Part shown: positions 57,291-64,000 of the stretch, piece by piece
How the letters are laid out: the number at the start of each line of letters is the position of its first letter
Position numbering within the stretch: position 1 is the first letter of the stretch
From: Ambrosia x helenae
Lineage: Eukaryota; Streptophyta; Magnoliopsida; Asterales; Asteraceae
DNA: 64,000 nucleotides
NCBI GenBank assembly: GCA_030844895.1
Contig: CM061232.1
Span: 82,106,555-82,170,554 of the forward strand
Direction of reading: 5' to 3'
Notes under the pieces: model-generated
Database searches by the model: none
What the model saw: only the letters and a program-made list of their open reading frames with translations
What the model was told of the DNA's origin: nothing
Translations under genes and position numbers: made by a program

Positions 57291-58935
57291 TTTATGTTAG
57301 TTTATCAATCCTCTTGTAATATATTTTATAGTACTTTTGTTAATTTTCTTTTTCATAGGATCATTGTGGTCTCTAGATGTCATGAGCATTACATATCACA
57401 ATTAAATAATAAAAAAACGCATGACTAACAATATATCAGCCATAAATATAGTACGTAATTTAAAAATAAAATTAGAACACAAGAATAGGACAATTTGAAT
57501 CATGAAGATAGTAACTTAAGAATAAATACTGTATTTCACACCAATTGCATCTTAATGAAATCAACTTTTGTTACATACACCAGCCACATTGTTCAACCAC
57601 CGGTCTTCATCATTGAGACTCTCATAAAAAGAGCGACCGAGAGTTTCATCTTCCTATATCAATACTCCATCTTCCTCTTTCACCAAGAGTTTTATTTTCG
57701 TTTTATATATAATAATCACTATTAAATCTACCACAACAGCAAAGGGCACTAAAACAATACAAAAAACTAAACGATACAAAGCATGGTTAAGTTGACAAAC
57801 TCCTTTTAGTTCTCTTGATGTTATAGACCTAGTAGTTTAGTAAAAAAAAAGAAATAAAAAAACATGAGTTATATGAATAAAACCACCTTCCACCCTGTTA
57901 CTAAATTATTCTAACACATTACTTTTAATAAACCCTTAATATTATTATTATTATGGTTGCCATCTAGAAAAAAAAACCATTTTGATGCTATCCAATTTAA
58001 AAGTGTTCATGAACCAAATTTTATGATAACGATCTATAAAAAAAAGCTATTAGATATTGATAAATATTAAAGTCATTAAGAGGTTTTAACGTGCATGGGT
58101 GAAGATACTTGCAAGATTTGTGTTTCAAAGACGTCACGACGCTTTGGGTATTGCTTCCAATGCGGTTTGATGTCAAAGAGCATGAGAAAGTGTTTTAAGA
58201 TTTTTAGAGAAAAATTATGAGATTATCAACAAAAGATGAACAATAGTGAATAAGATATATGAACATATTTGTGTTTACTTACCAGATTGAAGATCATTTG
58301 GAGTGTTCCATCCCTTGATCATTGCAGAATGAGGGAGAGAAATGTGATGTTAGTAACTAATGTATGAGGGATGTTAGAAAAGTGAAAGGTTGTCATTTAT
58401 ATTTATTTACTATTTTCCCTAGGACATGAAGAGTCAGGGGTTAGCATTAGTAGGAAGAATGTTTTAATGGTTGTGATTACATACTTATTTGAAATTTAAT
58501 CATACATATAACTTAAAAGGTTTGTACAATGTGCATTATCATTTTGGCCCTTTACTAACTTCACAAATTGTTGTACCATAAGCATAAAATATTGTAATTA
58601 CTTAATTTTTGTTGGAATCATCCCCTCATGCTTTATAATATAGTATAGATATAGATGTACAAATAAAAAAAAATGCTTAGAGTAAGTTGTGAGAACTGAA
58701 GAACTACATTGGAAATCCCACCTCCCATGCGATTTTTTAACCATTTTTTTTTGTAAAATATAGATGAATATATTTAAGAAATATATAAACAAAAAATGTT
58801 AGTACATTTACATTGGTGTAATTAAAGTGACGTAAAATCGATAATCTTCGTCACACTTGTATAAATGCTACACATGTGTAAGTTGTTTTTACAGTGTTGT
58901 AACTTTCAATCTACATTTTCTTATTATTTCCAAAA
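57291..58935. other. No gene seen; A+T-rich
   Basis: No pol sequence of the copia-type element follows here, so it is truncated at about 57.3 kb. Nothing else was recognised up to the MULE boundary. Confidence 0.45.
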
Positions 58936-59209
58936 GAGTTGATTGCAGTTTTCGTCCTTGTGGTTTGCCTAAACTAACAGGTTCAGCTCAGGCTTAACAC
59001 CCTGAGTACCTGTGCTTTCATTTTCTAACAGTTTACATCCCTGAGACTAACGCCGTTAATTATTCCGTTAGTTTTTGGGTAAATTGACTAATATACCCCC
59101 ATCTTCTCCAACCACCACCTACAACACCACCTGCAACACCAATCACCACCACCACGTGCAACACTAATCACCACCACCACCACCAGCTGCAACCCTAGAA
59201 ATAACAACA

Positions 59210-59211
59210 AC

Positions 59212-59260
<49 letters not shown>
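59210..59260. repeat. (AAT)n microsatellite
   Basis: About 17 AAT units inside the Pack-MULE, next to the captured gene fragment. Confidence 0.95.
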
Positions 59261-59261
<1 letters not shown>

Positions 59262-59278
59262 GTTTATAACAAACTCAC

Positions 59279-59668
59279 ATCAACAGCAACAATAACAACA
59301 TGTTGATCAAGAAACAAAGTCAAACAGCTGGTCAAATTAAAGGGCGTAGTCAACCATCTTCCAGCAGGTACATTAAGCTGCCCACCTCCTTTATTCCCCA
59401 GCTTCGATATTACAAAAACACCCTTCTCAAAAGCCAACATATTTACAGTAATGCCATCACCAACGCCTCCAAAGTCAGTAATATTAAAGGCAATGGGGCG
59501 GAAACGAGGGACTGGGTGGGTAAAAGGGGTTGGTGGGGAAGTGAAACGACGCCGTTGAGGGAATTGGTTTGGGAAGTGAAAAGAGAAGTGAGGACGAGGA
59601 TACAAGGTTACTTTGCCTTTGTGAAAAATTTGGAACTTTATTCCTGCCTGTCGACGCTGTGCTAACAT
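59279..59668 (-). pseudogene. Captured polygalacturonase (GH28) gene fragment
   Basis: On the minus strand the frame from the ATG at 59668 includes FNITDFGGVGDGITVNMLAF, then KGGGQLNVPAGRWLTTPFNL and SCLTLFLDQHVVI. These match the N-terminal part of plant polygalacturonase/pectin lyase-fold proteins of family GH28, which cut pectin in the cell wall. The fragment ends at a good splice donor (GTGAGT, 59278-59273), so it looks like a genomic exon captured with its intron edge, not a cDNA. The catalytic aspartates lie further along and are missing, so no active enzyme could be made. The first 55 residues are basic and proline-rich and not recognisable. Confidence 0.75.
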
Positions 59669-60208
59669 CAGACACGGTTTCAGAAGTCAATCCTGTCCAT
59701 GATCTTCCTGTAAATAAAGAAGTAATTGATAATGATTTTGTTGTAGTTTTTGTTGTTTCTTTTTTTTCTTCACAGTAAGCCTTCATTTATTGCTTGGGTT
59801 CTTGTGGAGGACGAGTTGTTTTGCAGCAGCCACTGAATATAACTTCATCTCCATCTTCTAAAAATTTACAAGTTGTTTTACCAATGGATAGGAGGAGGGT
59901 TTGATGGAATGGAGATGGTGGAGGAGAGAGGAGAGGGAGGGTGGCGGTGGAGATGGTGGTGGTGGTGTTGCAGGTGGCGGTGGTGGGTGGGTTGGTTGGA
60001 GAAGATGGGGAGGGGTATAAATGTCATTTCACCCACAAACTGAAGGGTATAATAGTCATTTCTCTACAAATTAACAGACAAGCCTAACAGCCGTTAGTCT
60101 TAGGGATGTAAACTATTAGAAAATGAAAGCACAGGTACTCAGGGTGTTAAGCCTGGGCTGAACCTGTTAGTTTAGGCAAACCACAGGGACGATAACTGCA
60201 ATTAACTC

Positions 60209-60690
60209 TTTCCAAAACATAAGATGATTTTAAGATAGTTTAAAAATATTAAAAAATAAAAACAAAATATTTTATGGTGTTCTAGCAGTTTTCATAACTC
60301 AAAAGAATTCTCATGTTGATATCCATGTATCAAATCCTGCAAGTCTCAGTCACCGTAAACTTTTGAAGTTAATTATATTTCTAACCCATTTTTCCCACAT
60401 TGTTTAAACTGAGAAGTTTAACTGTATTTCCCACATTGAGCTACCCATAAATTTTTTTTATTTGAATCGCGTTTAGCCTACCTTTAATATAAAGTTCTAG
60501 AACAAATTGGTCCACCATTTACCGGTTCAACTGCAAATGAAAAACCATAATGTTACCCGGTGGTAGTCCAAACCATGTGAACCAAAACCAGAAAAGCTCC
60601 CACTCCAACCAGCATGTCCAGTCCACATATGATAGCAACGTAAAACACTGAAAAGTGGAGTAACAACAGATGGTCTACCCACATGCCAGG
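60209..60690. other. No gene seen
   Basis: Begins with the second copy of the 9-bp duplication, followed by A+T-rich sequence with no recognised feature. Confidence 0.45.
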
Positions 60691-61450
60691 TAGGGGTGTA
60701 CAAAATGCTCGCGACTCGCAACTCGCTCGAAACTCGCTCGAAAAAAGCTCGACTCGAAAAAGCTCATTTTGTTATCGAGCTGAGCTGAGCTGGCTCGATT
60801 TGTAATCGAGCCGAGCTCGAGCTAGGGATCTCGGCTCGATGGCTCAACTTGGTGGCTTGGCTCAGTGGCTCGGTTCGTGGCTCGATAAACATCTTTTATA
60901 TACTTAATATTACTTTGAATTAATCAATAAAATATAAAAAATAACAGAACAAAAACACAAATTATACAAATAATACTTTTAGTATGCCTTTCATTCATTA
61001 AAATATTAGAAAAATAAAAAAATATATATAATTTTATTTTTATTTTTTTGTTTTGTATTTTCATCATCATCATCATACTCAATTAATCCCACCAATAGCA
61101 AAAGCTAAGGTAGGGTATGAGGAGGGTAAGATGTAGGCAGCCTTACCTCTATCCCATGGGAATAGAGAGGCTGCTTCCAATGAGACCCCCGACTCGATAG
61201 TGGTTTCGTATCAAACCATGGACACAAGGCACATAACACTTAGCAACCGGGACAAACCACCTGATGCATGATTACAAAAAAAAAAAAACCAACGAGCTGG
61301 CTCGAGCCAGATCGAGCTCGGCTCGAACATTTACGAGCCGAGTTCGAGCTCGGCTTTTCAGCTCGACAAAAAAAAACGAGCCGACCTGAGCAGGCTCGAT
61401 TTGTGTTCGAGCTCGAGCTTAGCCTGGCTCGGCTCGACTCGGCTCGATTA
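60691..61450. mobile_element. CTCGGCTCG-rich hAT-like non-autonomous element holding a SINE-like module
   Basis: The left end taggggtgtacaaaatgctcg is a familiar hAT-type terminus. Blocks rich in gagctcgagct and ggctcggctcga lie at 60700-60890 and, in inverted sense, at 61290-61450. A SINE-like module separates them. The right terminus is missing because the LTR at 61451 starts abruptly. The Ser/Arg/Leu-rich ORF at 61268-61561 comes from the repeats and is not a gene. Confidence 0.45.
61058..61265 (-). mobile_element. SINE-like sequence
   Basis: On the minus strand the order is a head with GGTTTGTCCCGGTTGC, then GGGTCTCATTGGAAGCAGCC, GGGATAGAGGTAAGGCTGCC, CTACATCTTACCCTCCTCAT and a tail of TGATGATGATGATGA. 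The GAAGCAGCC...GGTAAGGCTGC...ACCCTCC order matches the 3' part of Au-type plant SINEs as I remember them. A tRNA-like A/B box and target duplication were not confirmed. Confidence 0.5.
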
Positions 61451-63668
61451 TGTCACACCCTCAAATTTCCACTGTGGGATTTATACCGCGTGGCGCATGA
61501 CATACCAGGATTCCATAGCCATAAGTCATATGAACGAACTCTAAATGCCCAAACCATTTAATTCGTTTTCAAAAACCAAGTTTAGTTAAGCTGCGGAAGC
61601 GTAAACCAAATTTAAACCTTTTAAAACCTGACCCACCACAGGAGTCAACACATCTCAACCCGAGATATACCAATAGTCCCAAACCGGACTAGAAAACGTT
61701 TATCAAATTTGTCTCACCCTGAGACACATGCTTTTGAGAAAAAGTAGTGAAACTCACCTTAGTATGCAGGCAAGTAAATCCAAACTCCAAAGTAGGGTGT
61801 GCTACCGACTCCCTAGTATATGTGTCACTAAGTAAGTATATGTGTAATACCATTACACCATATAACCCGTTTGTCCAAGACGTTTAAATGTTCAAAATCG
61901 TGTAAGTGACACCTAGTGATTCTACATGCATAAGTAAACCCTACGGACCCGTTAGTGAATATGTTGGTTATCATTAGTTTTACACTTTATATGCATCTCA
62001 TATAAGTGCCTATTCAAGTACATGTCATATACATACCACATAGGACTCCAATTAGTCACATAAACTCACAATACACAATCTGCGTTTTCAGGACAGATTA
62101 TGCGCCATGATAACTAATTTATTAAAAATACTTATCCAGTGAGTTAGACTACCAAAAGTTTACTAAATGTTTTAGGGGGTCTACTGGACAAATTCATATT
62201 TTTAGTTTGTGATAAAACCTTGTACAAAAATTATGAAAATTCACGGAAAACAGCTATGTTCAGAAAAAACACACAACAGATCAGTTTAGTAGAAAAATTG
62301 CCAAAAATCGTGTATTCATCCAAACGGGATGAATCCACTTGGAAAAGCCGAGATATTCCAATGTTAACCTATTGTCCAAATTTCATAACTTAATTTCTTG
62401 TAAAACTCGAGTTATGATTGTTTAAAGTTGACTCAGGTAGTTAATCCGAAAATTTGATATGACCTTTAATCAAAGAAAATTCCAAAAACATATCAAACGA
62501 CATCCAAATCAGATGATTTTACCCATTCTAAAAAGCTAAGACTATGTACAATCAATTCATGCAAAGAATCGATCAAAATCAACAATTTAATGTCACGTAA
62601 CTGGCCCTACAAGTCGACATTCAGATTCTGTCCAGATTCTAATCATGCAATATTATCAATTATATCAAACCCGAGTTGCATATTATCAATCAATAACACC
62701 TAATAATCATCACACAACATCAATAAGAGCCACATCTGATCAAAACCCTAATGATACATCATAAACATCATCATTTATAAACCCTAGGAGTCTAAAACAT
62801 CAAGAACATGCATAATCATGCAACCTATCAATTTCTAATCGCATAGGATTATGTTTAACCCATTCAATCTTTATAAACTTCAAGTTTTAATCTTTATAAA
62901 AAGGTTTCAGACCTGGAAAAACTTAGTTATAAGGTTTTTATAATATATTAAGAAGATTAAAACATAATAGATTAAAGATTATACCGCAAGCTCTTCAAAA
63001 CAATCAACCGAATGCTCTTGAAGCTTCCCGATCGATGTTCTTGCGCCTTAGTAGGTGTTTAGGGGTTAATATTTCGTAAATAGGGCAGTAGGGGCGATTA
63101 GGGTTTGAGTTTAGGAGGTACAAGAGGCTTAAGGTTGCTTAAATACAAGTTTAAGTCGGTTTGGTGACATCAGGTGCCCGCGCGCGGCCGCTCGTAGCCT
63201 GTGAGCGGCCGCTCATAGGGCTTTGGCCCGCGCCGGGTTACCTGCTTCGTCGTACAACGTGTTTTCATCGATGTTTTCGCTATTTTGGACCATAATACGT
63301 GTAACCCCATGTGTTAAGACCCCAACCATCTTACCAGTCCATCCATTATGGTTTTTATTAACGTATTCGGTTTAAGTTCACGTAATCACATATAGTTTGC
63401 ACATAGTTTCATAGCGTATCTTAGAAGCACGTAATTGCAATCAATCCCAATCAGTTAATTCACAATTATTTAACTTCATTGTTCACCAACGTCCGAGGTT
63501 CACTAATCATGTATACAGTCTGGTAATTCCCCAAATTACCACTTCATGCAGTTATTAACCTATAACTGTGCAATGTGTGTCCTATCTAGCTAACCCTAGT
63601 TAAGTAGAATGCAAGTAATGTAACTAGAGTTTAGTTAAAGTGAGAACCTGAAATTGCGGGGTATCACA
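61451..63668 (-). mobile_element. 3' LTR of a chromovirus-type Ty3/gypsy element
   Basis: The plus strand reads tgtcacaccctc...ggggtatcaca. On the minus strand it starts TGTGATACCCCG directly after a purine-rich tract and ends ...GGGTGTGACA. At 2,218 bp with no gene inside, it lies immediately downstream of the chromodomain end of pol (63798). A G+C-rich cgcgcgcggccgctcg patch sits at 63179-63215. The first bases resemble the LTR end at 245, so both may belong to one broad family. Confidence 0.7.
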
Positions 63669-63684
63669 TCATCCCCAAGTTGAA
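63669..63684 (-). other. Polypurine tract (duplicated nearby)
   Basis: The minus strand reads TTTCAACTTGGGGATGA before the LTR. An almost identical stretch, including the flanking tcaca, recurs about 95 bp away at 63756-63800. Confidence 0.5.
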
Positions 63685-63797
63685 AAGAATTTCATCCCAA
63701 AATTCAGCAAGTAAACAATAAGGCCAGCTAGAAATGTGTGTGCTTGGTTCCCGGATGTCACATCATCCCCAAGTTGAAAGGAATTTCACCCCGAAAT

Positions 63798-63998
63798 TCA
63801 CTTTGAAAGAGTTGCTTTATGTTTAGCGTTCGATCTATGTTCATGTTCAGGTTCAGAAAAGAGGTGTGGGTATTTAAGCCGCATTTGATCCATGCGTTCC
63901 CACGTGTATGCCGGTCCTAGACGGGAATTCCACAGTACCTTAATAATAGGTATAGTGTTTTGTTTGAGTTTCTTGACGCCCCGCTCAAGAATCTCCAC
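63798..63998 (-). CDS. C-terminal end of chromovirus Pol with chromodomain (partial, runs off the window)
   Basis: The minus-strand frame contains MEILERGVKKLKQNTIPIIK and VLWNSRLGPAYTWERMDQMR followed by LKYPHLF. This is the chromodomain-type tail of integrase in Tekay/Del chromoviruses, where W-x-S/N...EFTWERED-like words are standard. Such tails are thought to steer integration to heterochromatin. The stop is at 63798, 129 bases before the LTR boundary. The rest of Pol lies beyond the right edge, so intactness cannot be judged. Confidence 0.8.
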   Translation of the reverse strand: MEILERGVKKLKQNTIPIIKVLWNSRLGPAYTWERMDQMRLKYPHLFSEPEHEHRSNAKHKATLSK

Positions 63999-64000
63999 TG

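Larger units (their letters stand above)
58936..60208. mobile_element. Pack-MULE with 9-bp target duplication
   Basis: The 1,273-bp element starts GAGTTGATTGCAG and ends CTGCAATTAACTC, with terminal inverted repeats of at least 125 bp at about 95% identity (shared words include ggtttgcctaaactaacagg and acaccctgagtacctgtgct). It is flanked by a perfect 9-bp duplication TTTCCAAAA (58927-58935 and 60209-60217). Long terminal repeats with 9-bp duplications define Mutator-like elements. It has no transposase and carries a host gene fragment. Confidence 0.93.

Noticed and set aside
1..64000. Intact host gene, tRNA, rRNA or origin
   Set aside because: No long ORF outside transposon-type proteins and no recognisable structural RNA were seen. 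The only host-gene-like sequence is the captured GH28 fragment.

Overview
The window looks like a heterochromatic, transposon-dense intergenic stretch of a plant nuclear genome. It is A+T rich, with long (TA)n, (CT)n and (ATT)n tracts, plant-type spliced introns, Tat, Athila and chromovirus-type Ty3/gypsy elements, copia-type solo LTRs, PIF/Harbinger elements, Helitron-like ends, a MULE and a truncated LINE. Several repeat types resemble ones I recall from Asteraceae (daisy family). That assignment is recollection, not something tested here. I see no convincing intact host gene, no rRNA, no tRNA and no CRISPR.

Layout, left to right. 0-9.35 kb: the left edge shows the primer-binding site and very long LTR of a minus-strand gypsy-type element whose body lies outside the window, then LTR-like plus-strand pieces. 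Two clean solo LTRs (1915-2451, duplication TATAA; 5613-6287, duplication CTTGG) sit inside this material. 9.7-13 kb: a PIF/Harbinger element with a broken but recognisable transposase and a 38-bp tandem array in its intron, then a Myb/SANT-like Harbinger protein remnant with a homologue at 53.2 kb. 14.5-15.4 kb: a small Helitron-like element containing a near-perfect foldback, tail to tail with a second Helitron-like end.

17.87-36.86 kb is the centrepiece. It is a minus-strand Tat/Retand-like element: LTR 17870-18446, gag-pro-pol 28793-23361 with five stops and two frameshifts. On the opposite strand, between pol and the 3' LTR, is a multi-exon spliced ORF (19020-22485) with the plant 'putative gypsy type transposon' domain and a coiled coil, plus a small ORF with its own TATA box. 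Beyond its right LTR a second, truncated copy begins, so it is part of a tandem pair. That copy is split by a young, non-autonomous Athila-like element (29406-36113, duplication GGCAT, about 99.5% identical LTRs) whose single ORF looks like a gag end fused to an integrase end.

36.9-46.7 kb holds five different elements with inverted ends, in a row, separated only by (TA)n tracts. 46.9-49.06 kb: a 5'-truncated LINE with a perfect 18-bp duplication, carrying a Harbinger MITE next to its stop codon. 49-54 kb: Helitron-like pieces, interleaved foldbacks and Harbinger remnants. 54.35-57.3 kb: the 3' LTR and degenerate accessory ORF of a copia-type (SIRE-like) element. 58936-60208: a Pack-MULE with a perfect 9-bp duplication carrying a polygalacturonase (GH28) gene fragment. 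60.7-64 kb: a CTCGGCTCG-rich hAT-like element holding a SINE-like module, then the 3' LTR and chromodomain end of a minus-strand chromovirus.

The genes here form transposons rather than a host pathway. Calls rest on reading translations, repeats and target duplications by eye. No database search was possible.
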